In this document: positions 6,954 to 17,683 of the stretch, piece by piece | Numbering within the stretch: position 1 is the first letter of the stretch | How the letters are laid out: every line of letters begins with the position of its first letter | DNA from: Stakelama marina | Lineage (GTDB): Bacteria > Pseudomonadota > Alphaproteobacteria > Sphingomonadales > Sphingomonadaceae | Reading direction: 5' to 3' | Length of the DNA stretch: 64,000 nt | Assembly (NCBI RefSeq): GCF_018122655.1 | Contig: NZ_JAGRQC010000004.1 | Coordinates: 310,001 to 374,000, forward strand | Notes under the pieces: model-generated | Told to the model about the DNA's origin: nothing | Seen by the model: only the letters and a program-made list of their open reading frames with translations | Databases searched by the model: none | Program-made: the position numbers and the translations under genes

Positions 6954-7894
6954 TGCTCCCCGATTTCACAAAATACGTGAATCGGGGAGCAATTTTTGTT
7001 GAGCCGCCGACGGATTTAATTTTCCTATGTGGCGGGAAGACAAAGAAAACATCGTCAAAAATTAGTTCGATAAGAGATGCTTTTCTCAAGGCGCCTGATA
7101 ATAGCGCATTGAAGGGTAGAGAAGCATTGCTTGCAGAGGACGTGAACACGTTTCATTTGTCGAGGCCAGCATATCGCGACTTGCTCAAGTTTGAAATCGA
7201 TTTCGCGCAGGTGTGCGAGTTAATACTACTGTTTAGTGAGAGTCAAGGTAGTATTGCTGAGTTGGGGGCATTTTCGATGATGCCAGAACTTGCTTCAAAG
7301 CTCTTAGTAGTAGTGAGAGATTACTACTATCGTGACGATTCATTCATCAAGCTTGGTCCGCTACAGCATCTCAAAGGAGATTATAGCGAAAGATCAGTCT
7401 TCGTCTTAAACGACGATGAAACCGGCATGGTGAAGAACTCTATTAAGAACGTCAACTTGGTTGTGCTTAGAGACCGCTTAGTTCCGGCAATAAATGATCA
7501 TTTTGAGAGAGTTAAAGAAAGCGCCACGTTTAACCCTGAGCGGCGGGGGCATTTGATCAAAATGATGGTAGGGTTTGCCCAAGAGTTTGGAGCGTTGACC
7601 GCAGCGGAAGTTGTGCAACTGTTTTCGGACTTTGACATAGAGATGTCGGTGGAAGAGGTCGACAGGTTGATGCTTTGCGCCGAAGCGGCCCATTGGATAG
7701 TCAAAGAAACTCGGGGATTTAACGATTATTACTTTGCGCTTCCAAACGTCAGAGACGCGCTAGTATTAAAGTTTGATAAAGGCGCTCCAATATTTAATAA
7801 GGAACGACGCCGACAGGCTTTTCGAGAGCACTGGAGAACCGAAGATTTGGCCAGGTTTAATGGCATTCAGAAATTTGCGCAGGCGGCAAGATGA
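6953..7894 (+). CDS. Retron effector: NDT-like N-glycosidase with winged-helix tail (Ec86/St85 type)
   Basis: This 313-aa protein is the probable toxin arm of the retron. Residues 22-28 (LIFLCGG) and 90-108 (LILLFSESQGSIAELGAFS) match the nucleoside deoxyribosyltransferase-like effectors of type II-A retrons; Glu103 in AELGAF is the candidate catalytic residue. The FIKLGPLQHL segment that follows also resembles that family. Residues about 200-290 look like a winged helix (AAEVVQLFSDFDIEMSVEEV). GTG 6953 is the only usable start, as TAA lies at 6947-6949. The gene is AT-rich relative to its neighbours and overlaps the RT start as ATGA. In the Ec86 family the effector is held inactive by RT-msDNA and released upon phage attack. 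Confidence 0.78.
   Translation: MLPDFTKYVNRGAIFVEPPTDLIFLCGGKTKKTSSKISSIRDAFLKAPDNSALKGREALLAEDVNTFHLSRPAYRDLLKFEIDFAQVCELILLFSESQGSIAELGAFSMMPELASKLLVVVRDYYYRDDSFIKLGPLQHLKGDYSERSVFVLNDDETGMVKNSIKNVNLVVLRDRLVPAINDHFERVKESATFNPERRGHLIKMMVGFAQEFGALTAAEVVQLFSDFDIEMSVEEVDRLMLCAEAAHWIVKETRGFNDYYFALPNVRDALVLKFDKGAPIFNKERRRQAFREHWRTEDLARFNGIQKFAQAAR
6954..6997 (+). terminator. Terminator-like hairpin inside the start of the effector gene
   Basis: TGCTCCCCGATTTCAC (6954-6969) pairs with GTGAATCGGGGAGCA (6977-6991), giving 15 bp with one bulged T and a 7-nt loop. It is followed by AATTTTT. The shape is that of an intrinsic terminator. It lies immediately after the ncRNA a2 strand and within effector codons 1-13, so it could end most ncRNA transcripts and limit read-through into effector and RT. 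Confidence 0.5.
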
Positions 7895-8835
7895 GCAAAT
7901 TAATCTCCATTCTAATCGAGAGCACTGGTCTTACGGAGCGGGATGTGATGAAAATCATCTCCAATGCGCCTCGTCGCTACAAGCATTTCCGAATTAAAAA
8001 GCGCAATGGTAGCCTTCGCGACATAGCTCAGCCAGCTCGTGAGCTGAAAGCTTTGCAGAAGGTTATCGTCGAAAAATATCTGTTAGAGTTACCTGTTCAT
8101 CAAGCAGCGATGGCCTACCGCAAAGGTCGGTCGATCAGAGAAAATGCGCTCGCTCATGTGGATAACGGCCCAATCCTGAAGATGGACTTCAAGGAGTTTT
8201 TCCCATCAATTCGGGTAAGGGACTGGCAAGCGTATTGTGAAGACCGCAGTTTGTTTATGGATGGCGATGATCTGCATCACACGTCTAAAATATTATTTCA
8301 CCAATCTAAAGGCGAAAGCTACTTGAAGCTAGCGATCGGTGCGCCATCTTCGCCTCACTTGTCAAATCTTCTGATGTACAAATTTGACGCTCTTGTATCG
8401 CAATTAGTTCAGAAAGATTACGTTGCATATACCAGATATGCTGACGATCTTACGTTCTCAGCGAAGAGGACGGGATATCTGACGGGCGTTGAAAAGGCGG
8501 TGCGCAGAGCCATCAAGGAGGTTCCATGGCCGCGCTTGTCAATTAACGAGAATAAAACAGTGGTCGCAACCCCTAGGTATCACCGGCAGGTAACGGGCCT
8601 CGTGCTAACAAATGATCAGGAGGTGTCACTAGGTAGGGATAGAAAAAGGAAAATAAGCGCCGCCGTGCACCACGCGAAGCATGGAGAGCTTACTGTCGAG
8701 GCTGCGGCAAGATTGTCCGGAACGTTAGCTTTCGTGAATTCGGTCGAGCCGGAATTTCTGTTGCGGCTGGAGCGAAAATATGGTCGCGAAGTGATAGACA
8801 ATCTCAAGCAATTCCCGTGGAAGCTAGAAAAGTAA
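7891..8835 (+). CDS. Retron reverse transcriptase (St85/Ec86-like)
   Basis: The RT is 314 aa. Conserved RT blocks are in order: RIKKRNGSLRDIAQP (block 1), ILKMDFKEFFPSI with Asp99, GAPSSPHLSNLL (block 4), and YTRYADDLTFS with the catalytic YADD at 183-186. Two retron-specific marks are present: NALAH at 85-89 (the NAxxH of region X) and VTGL at 234-237 (region Y). No integrase, maturase or protease domain is attached, which excludes group II introns and most DGRs. It would copy the msd portion of the upstream ncRNA, priming from the branching G. ATG 7891 overlaps the effector stop; its TAA directly abuts the uvrA stop. Confidence 0.92.
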   Translation: MSKLISILIESTGLTERDVMKIISNAPRRYKHFRIKKRNGSLRDIAQPARELKALQKVIVEKYLLELPVHQAAMAYRKGRSIRENALAHVDNGPILKMDFKEFFPSIRVRDWQAYCEDRSLFMDGDDLHHTSKILFHQSKGESYLKLAIGAPSSPHLSNLLMYKFDALVSQLVQKDYVAYTRYADDLTFSAKRTGYLTGVEKAVRRAIKEVPWPRLSINENKTVVATPRYHRQVTGLVLTNDQEVSLGRDRKRKISAAVHHAKHGELTVEAAARLSGTLAFVNSVEPEFLLRLERKYGREVIDNLKQFPWKLEK

Positions 8836-11865
<3,030 letters not shown>

Positions 11866-11982
11866 ACGGGCTGGTTCTACTTCTGTTCCGGTGACAATGC
11901 TAGACGGGAGATAGGTAGGACGCGGCGCGCTTTCGAGGGTTCCGGCGGCGTGCGATTGCGGGGGCGATCGATGCCGCTTTCG

Positions 11983-12276
11983 TCAGTCGTCGCTGCGGCG
12001 TGTGGCGCGGCAATTGCGCCCGGCGGTCATCGGGTCGGGCTTTCGCGGCGGCTTCCAGCCCGGCGGGCGGGCGAGCTGCGCGCGGTTGGTGCCCAGCCCC
12101 ATCGCCCCTGGCTGTTGCCGGGTCAGGCCGGACGTGTCGGCGGCGGCAGCGTCGCGCGCATCGGCCCCGCCGCGCAGCAACGCGATGCGATCGCGCAGCC
12201 GCCGCGCCTCTTCGAAATCCATCGCGTCGGCGGCAGCCTGCATCCGCGCGGTGAGCGTTGCGATCATATCGTCCAT
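11983..12276 (-). CDS. UVR-motif (UvrB/UvrC-motif) small protein
   Basis: About 97 aa from ATG 12276. Residues 2-35 (DDMIATLTARMQAAADAMDFEEARRLRDRI) are a UVR domain, the helical hairpin that mediates UvrB-UvrC contact. The remainder is Ala/Arg/Pro-rich and probably disordered (LARPPGWKPPRKPDP). The position just upstream of uvrA on the same strand suggests, but does not prove, a link with excision repair; the same motif also occurs in unrelated adaptor proteins such as McsA. The in-frame ATG at 12312 would add 12 residues. Confidence 0.7.
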   Translation of the reverse strand: MDDMIATLTARMQAAADAMDFEEARRLRDRIALLRGGADARDAAAADTSGLTRQQPGAMGLGTNRAQLARPPGWKPPRKPDPMTAGRNCRATRRSDD

Positions 12277-12362
12277 GCCGCATCCAACGGGCGAACCGCA
12301 CGGAAGTGCCAAGGTCGTTGCGGTGGACGAAGGCGCGGCAGTGAGGCACGCCTTTCGGCTCT

Positions 12363-14375
12363 CTAGAACCGGAAGGCGCGGGTTTGCTGGCTGCGGTCGG
12401 TCAGCAGGCGGGCGGCTGCGGTCATTGCTTCGGCCGCGCCGTGGCAGGCGGTTGCCAGCGTGGCCGCGGGGCTGGTGTCATCGGGAGCGGGGGCATTATC
12501 GTCTTCGGCCGGTTCGGGAGCGGTGTCGGCGTTGCGCAGACGCTTCAGCCGTTCGTGCAGCGCGGTGGCGGCTTCGGCGGCGGGAGCGGGGGCCTGGGCG
12601 ACGCCCGCGCTGTCGAGCTGGCGCACGGCAAGCGCAATTTCATGGACCCAATAGCTCGTCAGCACGAGCTGGCGGTGGAGGCGGCTGCGCTGTTCGGTGG
12701 CGCGTTGCAGCGGGATCAGGCGCAGCGGCTCGATCGCGTCGCGCAGGTCGCTGAGCGTGGTTTCGAAATCGTGGAGCGCAGCCGTCAGCGTCAGCCGGTT
12801 GAGCGGCCCGCCGGGCAGCGCTTCGTCGATGACCTTGTCGATCGCATCGGCGAGGTCGTTGAACTGATCGCGCGCATGGGCGGCGGTGCTGCGCGGCAGG
12901 ACGAGCGCGGCAACGACGATGCCGGCGACCGCGCCGATCGCGGTCTCCTCCAGCCGCAGGACCATCAGTCGGTCGGTGAACTCGCCGAACGAAGAGAATA
13001 GCAGCCCGACCACGATCGTGATCCAGAATGCCATCCAGGTATAGGCCTGAAGAAAGGCGTAGAAGATGCAGAAGATCGCGACCGGCATCAGGATGATGAC
13101 GGCGCGGGTATCGCCGTTCACCGCCCAGACGATGGCCATGGCGACAAGGATGCCGCCCAGCGTTCCGACGGTGCGCTGAAGCGACTTGAACAGCGCCTGT
13201 CCGCGCGAATAGGTGCCCGTGAACATCACGAACACGGTGATGACCGCCCAGTACCAGCGCTCCGGCGACAGCGCGTTGCCGCCGATAATGGCGAGTGCGG
13301 CGGCGGCGGCGGACTGGACCGCGGGCCGCAGGATCGCGTTGGTCGGCGCGGGCGGCGGTGCATCGACCGAGCGCGCGGCGGCGTGATCGGGGGGCAGGTG
13401 CAGGGCGCGTTCGAGTTCGTTGAGCGCGTCCGCGATGTCGCCGGAATCGCCTTCTCGCGGCAACTCGTCATTGGCGACGAGCGCCGCCGACAGCCGCTTC
13501 GCCGCTGCGCGTTCCTCTGCCGAAAGGCCATCGCCGATCACGCCCTTCGCCTGAAGCGCGAGACGTTCGGCAAGGACCAGCGTGCGGATGAGCGCCTCTG
13601 CGAGCGGGCGATGCGCGAGGCGACCGCCGGGCAGGTTCTCAAGCTCGTTTTCGGCGATGCGCACGGCATCGGCGACACCGCGCAGCGACCGCCGCACGGC
13701 GAGGCTTTCCTCCGGCGCGTCGAGCGCGGCCGCAGTACGAAGCAGATGCGCCAGTCGCATACGGATCGACGCGGCCGACCAGCGCATCCGCCGCCAGGGC
13801 CGGTGCGGAACGACGAGCTGGTGGACGATCAGCGCACACGCCGCGCCGATGACGACCCCCACCCATTGCCAGTGCAGTGTGGTCGGGTCGGGTTTCAGGA
13901 ACGAGCCGAAGAAATAGCTGACATTCGCGGCGATAGCGACCGGCGCCCAGGGGCCGGCATATTGGCGCATATAGGCCATTGCACCGATGACGAGGATAAA
14001 CACCGCGTGGTTGATCCAGGGCGTGTGCAGCAGGCTGGAGAGCGTGAAGGCGGCGCCGGCGGCAGCCGCGAGCGCGGCGGTCTTGCCGATACGTGCGCGC
14101 GTCTCGTCATCGCCGATGGCGGCGCAGCAGAACACGGTCACCGGAAAGGCGATCAGGAACGACAGCACCGAAACCGAAACGACCCGCCCGACGAGCAGCG
14201 CGGTCGCGAGCGTCAGGAGGAACGCGAACATCGCGCGCGAGGCGCGCGCGGTGCGCTGCATGCCGGGATCGGCGCGGACCAGCCGCCGCCGCAGCGGCCA
14301 GGGCATGGCGTTGACGACAAGGGTGAGAAGCGTCGGCACGCCGCCTTCAATAGCCGAGGCGATGAATTGTGCCAT
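12363..14375 (-). CDS. FUSC-family inner membrane transporter
   Basis: A 670-aa protein with two blocks of hydrophobic helices, about residues 48-190 and 335-500, separated by a soluble region and followed by a helical C-terminal domain. This duplicated layout is that of FUSC/YccS/AaeB proteins, putative efflux components for aromatic acids. The second block shows the expected SPERWYWAVITVFVMFTGTYSRGQAL stretch (near residue 370), typical of the FUSC repeat. No membrane-fusion partner is encoded beside it. The substrate is unknown. It is divergent from rlpA with 52 bp between the starts. Confidence 0.85.
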   Translation of the reverse strand: MAQFIASAIEGGVPTLLTLVVNAMPWPLRRRLVRADPGMQRTARASRAMFAFLLTLATALLVGRVVSVSVLSFLIAFPVTVFCCAAIGDDETRARIGKTAALAAAAGAAFTLSSLLHTPWINHAVFILVIGAMAYMRQYAGPWAPVAIAANVSYFFGSFLKPDPTTLHWQWVGVVIGAACALIVHQLVVPHRPWRRMRWSAASIRMRLAHLLRTAAALDAPEESLAVRRSLRGVADAVRIAENELENLPGGRLAHRPLAEALIRTLVLAERLALQAKGVIGDGLSAEERAAAKRLSAALVANDELPREGDSGDIADALNELERALHLPPDHAAARSVDAPPPAPTNAILRPAVQSAAAAALAIIGGNALSPERWYWAVITVFVMFTGTYSRGQALFKSLQRTVGTLGGILVAMAIVWAVNGDTRAVIILMPVAIFCIFYAFLQAYTWMAFWITIVVGLLFSSFGEFTDRLMVLRLEETAIGAVAGIVVAALVLPRSTAAHARDQFNDLADAIDKVIDEALPGGPLNRLTLTAALHDFETTLSDLRDAIEPLRLIPLQRATEQRSRLHRQLVLTSYWVHEIALAVRQLDSAGVAQAPAPAAEAATALHERLKRLRNADTAPEPAEDDNAPAPDDTSPAATLATACHGAAEAMTAAARLLTDRSQQTRAFRF

Positions 14376-14427
14376 AGCGAAGGCATATTGGCTGGCGCGC
14401 TGGCGAGCGACGCGGTAGCGAGAACCG

Positions 14428-15036
14428 ATGGCCGGGGCGAAGGCAACAGGGCGGCGGGCTTTGCGCGGACGCTGGAGCGGCGCGGTGGCGGCGGCGCTGG
14501 CGCTGTCCGCATGCGCCGGACGCGATTACAAGCCGGTGACCGACCATCCGGTCAAGATCGGCAGCGCCTATACCGTGCGCGGCAAGACCTATGTTCCGCA
14601 TGTCGACCCCGAATATGACGTGCTCGGCTATGCCAGCTGGTACGGCAATGAATCGGGCGACATGACCGCCAATGGCGAGAAGTTCCGGCCCGATTGGGTC
14701 ACCGCCGCGCACAAGACGCTGCCGCTGCCGACCTATGCCGAGGTGACCGACCTCGACACCGGAAAGAGCATCATCGTGCGGATCAACGATCGCGGCCCGT
14801 TCGCGCGCGGCCGCATTCTCGACCTGTCGAAGGGCGCCGCCAGGGAGTTGGGCATCCTCGACAAGGGCTATGCCCCGGTGCGCGTGCGCCGTGTCGAGCC
14901 GTCGGCAAAGGATCGTGAGCGGCTGCGCGACGGCGACCGGGCAAAGGAGCCGCCACGTATATCCCCGCGCGTGCTCGCCAACCTTCGCGCTCAGCTTGCC
15001 GCCGGCGTGCGGGCAGGGATCGTCGAGGCACCGTGA
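14428..15036 (+). CDS. rlpA: Septal ring lytic transglycosylase RlpA family lipoprotein
   Basis: A 202-aa protein with a signal sequence ending in ALSACAG (Cys29 as lipid anchor). It carries a double-psi beta-barrel at about residues 65-155: GYASWYGNESGDMTANGEKF, LPTYAEVTDLDTGKSIIVRI and NDRGPFARGRILDLSKGAA are diagnostic. RlpA cleaves denuded glycan strands at the division septum in some bacteria. The C-terminal SPOR domain found in many homologues is absent, so this is the short form. The stop is followed by a convergent secreted protein gene. Confidence 0.9.
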   Translation: MAGAKATGRRALRGRWSGAVAAALALSACAGRDYKPVTDHPVKIGSAYTVRGKTYVPHVDPEYDVLGYASWYGNESGDMTANGEKFRPDWVTAAHKTLPLPTYAEVTDLDTGKSIIVRINDRGPFARGRILDLSKGAARELGILDKGYAPVRVRRVEPSAKDRERLRDGDRAKEPPRISPRVLANLRAQLAAGVRAGIVEAP

Positions 15037-15081
15037 ATGGCGGGCGCGGGCTGAAGTCCGCGCCCCGCCGGGACGGTGAGG

Positions 15082-15531
15082 TTATTTCAGCTTCAGTTCC
15101 TGAAGCAGTTCGGTGCCCATCACGCGGCGCATTTTCAGCCGGCCATTGCTCTCTTCCTCCAGCTTCTGCACCGATTTGCTCTGCCAGTCGAAATACGCCT
15201 TTCGCTGCGCGATCGATTCGCTGGCATTGGGCATGTCGTCATACATGGTGACGAGGTAGAGATCGGGCTCGCCATCGCGCTTGTGCGTGTTTTGCAGGAC
15301 CTTGTAGCCGCTGATCCAGCCCTTCGATTTCGCGAATTCCTGTTCCTTCTTCCATTCGCTGGCGAGCCACTGGACATAGGCATAGCCGCCGCCATCGGTC
15401 AGCTCGATCCCCGTCACATCCCAGAACTGCCCGGGATCGGCGGGAAAATCCTGCGCCGGTGCCGGCATCGCGATGAAAAGCGCAATCGGTGCGGCGAGCG
15501 CGATCGCCCGCCGGGTCAGTGCAACAGTCAT
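15082..15531 (-). CDS. Secreted hypothetical protein
   Basis: A 149-aa product with a clear signal peptide (MTVALTRRAIALAAPIALFI, cleavage after APA-Q). The mature part is mostly helical with many Lys and Glu: WLASEWKKEQEFAKSKGWIS, LYLVTMYDDMPNASESIAQRKAYFDWQSKSVQKLEEES. The overall shape resembles the small periplasmic proteins with ferredoxin-like folds found in Sphingomonadales, but I do not recognise a named family. It converges with rlpA. Confidence 0.65.
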   Translation of the reverse strand: MTVALTRRAIALAAPIALFIAMPAPAQDFPADPGQFWDVTGIELTDGGGYAYVQWLASEWKKEQEFAKSKGWISGYKVLQNTHKRDGEPDLYLVTMYDDMPNASESIAQRKAYFDWQSKSVQKLEEESNGRLKMRRVMGTELLQELKLK

Positions 15532-15764
15532 TGGTTCTTCTCCAAGTCATCGAATGGCCCGTGCGTCCCGATAACGCCTGCGCACGGCGCCCCACGCATC
15601 CGTTGCCGTCGCTGTTCGCGACCCGGTTGAAGAAGCTTTCGGCCTTGGACGGAGAGGAGTTTCGCACGGTCGGCCGTAGAGTCAAGCGAGCGGGCGCGGG
15701 TGCATTGCAACGCCTCGCCGAGTGTATTACATATGCCAAACACTATCGATGTCGGAGCCGCGTG

Positions 15765-16175
15765 ATGGGCAAGGAAAAGAAGAAGGCGAAGAAGCTTCCC
15801 AAATATATCGGCGGGGTGAAGATCCCGAAGGAAATCCGCAAGAAGGGCGGCAAGCTGCTCGCGCAGGTCGATACGCCGATGGCGCGCGAACTGATGGCGG
15901 CAGGGCTGATCGCTGCTGGCACTGCGATGGCGAAGCGGCACAGCGAACGCCGCGCCGAGCGCGAACGGTCGGAACGCGAGAGCTCGGACGGAGCAGGGCG
16001 GGGGGAAAGCCCCGAGGAAATGGGCGCGCGGGTCGCCGGGCAGGCGATGGGAATCGCCGGTGCGGCGATGACGGCGGCGTTCGACCGGATCTTCGGCCAG
16101 GCCGGCCCACCGCGCCCGCCCGAAGCACCCGAGCCGCCTCAGCCGCCGCAACCGCCCGAGCCGACGACGCACTAG
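15765..16175 (+). CDS. Hypothetical protein with Lys-rich head and Pro-rich tail
   Basis: The product is 136 aa. The N-terminus (MGKEKKKAKKLPKYIGGVKI) is strongly basic. The middle is Ala/Gly-rich with two weakly hydrophobic helices (ARELMAAGLIAAGTAMAKR; VAGQAMGIAGAAMTAAFDRI), and the C-terminus is a PPRPPEAPEPPQPPQPPEP tail. CGGAG lies 9 nt before the ATG. An earlier in-frame start would overlap the preceding divergent gene and is unlikely. Function unknown; the basic head suggests nucleic acid or membrane association. Confidence 0.6.
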   Translation: MGKEKKKAKKLPKYIGGVKIPKEIRKKGGKLLAQVDTPMARELMAAGLIAAGTAMAKRHSERRAERERSERESSDGAGRGESPEEMGARVAGQAMGIAGAAMTAAFDRIFGQAGPPRPPEAPEPPQPPQPPEPTTH

Positions 16176-16182
16176 GCGGGGA

Positions 16183-16650
16183 TCAGCGCGGCGCGAAAGG
16201 CAGGATCGCGCGGTAGCGCTCGGCCTCCGGCGCGCCGCGGACGGCTGCACCGTTTTTCAGCAGAAAGGCGTGGCGGACGATTTCGGCCTGTTGCTCGATA
16301 CCATAGCGTTCGAGCGGCCAGCCCGGGCGGATGGCATAATCATAGCGGCAAAAGGGATGGCGCATCAGCGGCAGGTACCAGCGGCCGCGCGTCTGTGCCT
16401 GCCAGACATGCGTCATTTCGTGGATGAACAGTCCTTGCAGGCCAAGCGGCGCGTCGGCGAAATCGTCGCGGTAGAGGCCGCCCCCGGGGTGGAAATGGAT
16501 GCAGCCCATCGGCGCCATCGTGACGCGGCGCGGCTGGAAGAATGCCCATTTGGCGTTGGCGACGCGCGCCTCGCCATAATCGATCGCATCGCCGAAGATC
16601 GACGCGGCGAGCGCGGTTTCTCCGTCGGTCAGGGGGCGTGGGCGCGACAT
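16183..16650 (-). CDS. Hypothetical protein with HExxH-like zinc motif
   Basis: About 155 aa from ATG 16650. It contains LFIHEMTHVWQAQTRGRWY, an HEMTH motif that fits a zincin-type metal site, and further conserved-looking His and Trp residues (GCIHFHPGGGLYRDDF). No signal peptide or membrane helix is seen, so it may be cytosolic. The HEMTHVWQ motif is shared with small Vgr-related or eCIS-core-like proteins, but I would not assert activity. A longer frame to 16869 has no homologous-looking N-terminus. Confidence 0.6.
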   Translation of the reverse strand: MSRPRPLTDGETALAASIFGDAIDYGEARVANAKWAFFQPRRVTMAPMGCIHFHPGGGLYRDDFADAPLGLQGLFIHEMTHVWQAQTRGRWYLPLMRHPFCRYDYAIRPGWPLERYGIEQQAEIVRHAFLLKNGAAVRGAPEAERYRAILPFAPR

Positions 16651-16726
16651 CGGTAACGATCTTTGGCAGATGGCAAGGCGGGGTGCCAGTGATATGCACG
16701 CCGGGTTCGAAGCGTAGGGGGAATGA

Positions 16727-17656
16727 ATGGCGCGACTGGTTGCACTGGGGAATGCCAAGGTCTTGAAGCCGGGCAAGCTGCGCTGGCTGCGCGCGATCGG
16801 CTGGCTGATCGCGATGGGGGTGGCGGTGACGCTGGTCTTCACGATCGTTACCGCGCTCGGCTTTGGCATTGCGGCGGGGCTTCTGGGTCAGCCGTTCGAT
16901 CCGGCGGCGCTGCGCGAGCCGGGCGGCATGGCCGCGGCCTTCGGATACAGCCTCGGCGTGGTCGGCGCTCTGCTGATCTACGCGCTGATGGTGCATCTGG
17001 GCGAACAGCGAAAGCCGTCCGAACTCTCGCCGCGCTGGCTGGTGCCCGATTTGCTCGGCGGGCTGGCGATCGGCGCGGGCATGATGGCGATCGCGGTGAC
17101 GATCATGAGCGTCGCCGGATGGGCGACGGTGACGCCGCAGCCGGTGCGCGGCATCTGGGGTGCGGTCGGGCTTTCGGTCGAATCGGGCGGGCTCGAGGAA
17201 CTGTTGTTCCGCCTCGTCCTTTTCCGGCTGTTATGGCGCGCGGCGGGCGTGTGGCCGGCGCTGGCGCTGTCGGCACTGGTCTTCGGGCTGGTGCATCTGA
17301 CCAACGAGAATTCGTCGCTGTTCGCGGCGCTGTGCATCGCGGTCGAGGCGGGCGTGATGCTCGCGACCTTCTACATCCTGACCGGGCGAGCATGGATGTC
17401 GATCGGCGTGCATGCCGGGTGGAACTTCACGCAAGGCTGGATTTTCGGCGCGGCGGTTTCGGGGACCGGCGGCTTCGCGGGCGGACCGCTGTCGACGCAG
17501 CCGGTTCCGGGCGTACCCGAATGGCTGTCGGGCGGCGCCTTCGGGCCGGAAGCGTCGCTTGCCGGACTGATCGTCGGTTGCGGCTTCGGCGCGTGGCTGT
17601 TGTGGCTGGCGATGAAGCGCGGCGTGCTCGGCGGGGGCGGTAGCGATCTTGGTTAG
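16727..17656 (+). CDS. CPBP-family intramembrane metalloprotease
   Basis: A 309-aa polytopic membrane protein with about eight helices. The CPBP (Abi/CAAX-protease-like) motifs are in the second half: GGLEELLFRLVLFRLLWR (EExxxR, around residues 154-171), FGLVHLTNENS and GVHAGWNFTQG (HxxxN). These supply the glutamates and histidines of the glutamic-type intramembrane protease site. In bacteria such proteins can act in bacteriocin immunity or signal release; the substrate here is unknown. AGGGGG precedes the ATG. Confidence 0.85.
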   Translation: MARLVALGNAKVLKPGKLRWLRAIGWLIAMGVAVTLVFTIVTALGFGIAAGLLGQPFDPAALREPGGMAAAFGYSLGVVGALLIYALMVHLGEQRKPSELSPRWLVPDLLGGLAIGAGMMAIAVTIMSVAGWATVTPQPVRGIWGAVGLSVESGGLEELLFRLVLFRLLWRAAGVWPALALSALVFGLVHLTNENSSLFAALCIAVEAGVMLATFYILTGRAWMSIGVHAGWNFTQGWIFGAAVSGTGGFAGGPLSTQPVPGVPEWLSGGAFGPEASLAGLIVGCGFGAWLLWLAMKRGVLGGGGSDLG

Positions 17657-17683
17657 CGCCGCCGTCGCCCCCTAGGCTCTTGC

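Noticed and set aside
7891-8835. Group II intron or diversity-generating retroelement as an explanation of the RT
   Set aside because: No intron RNA domain V-like structure, no maturase or endonuclease part, no template/variable repeat pair. NAxxH and VTG motifs with an msd-like hairpin fit a retron better.
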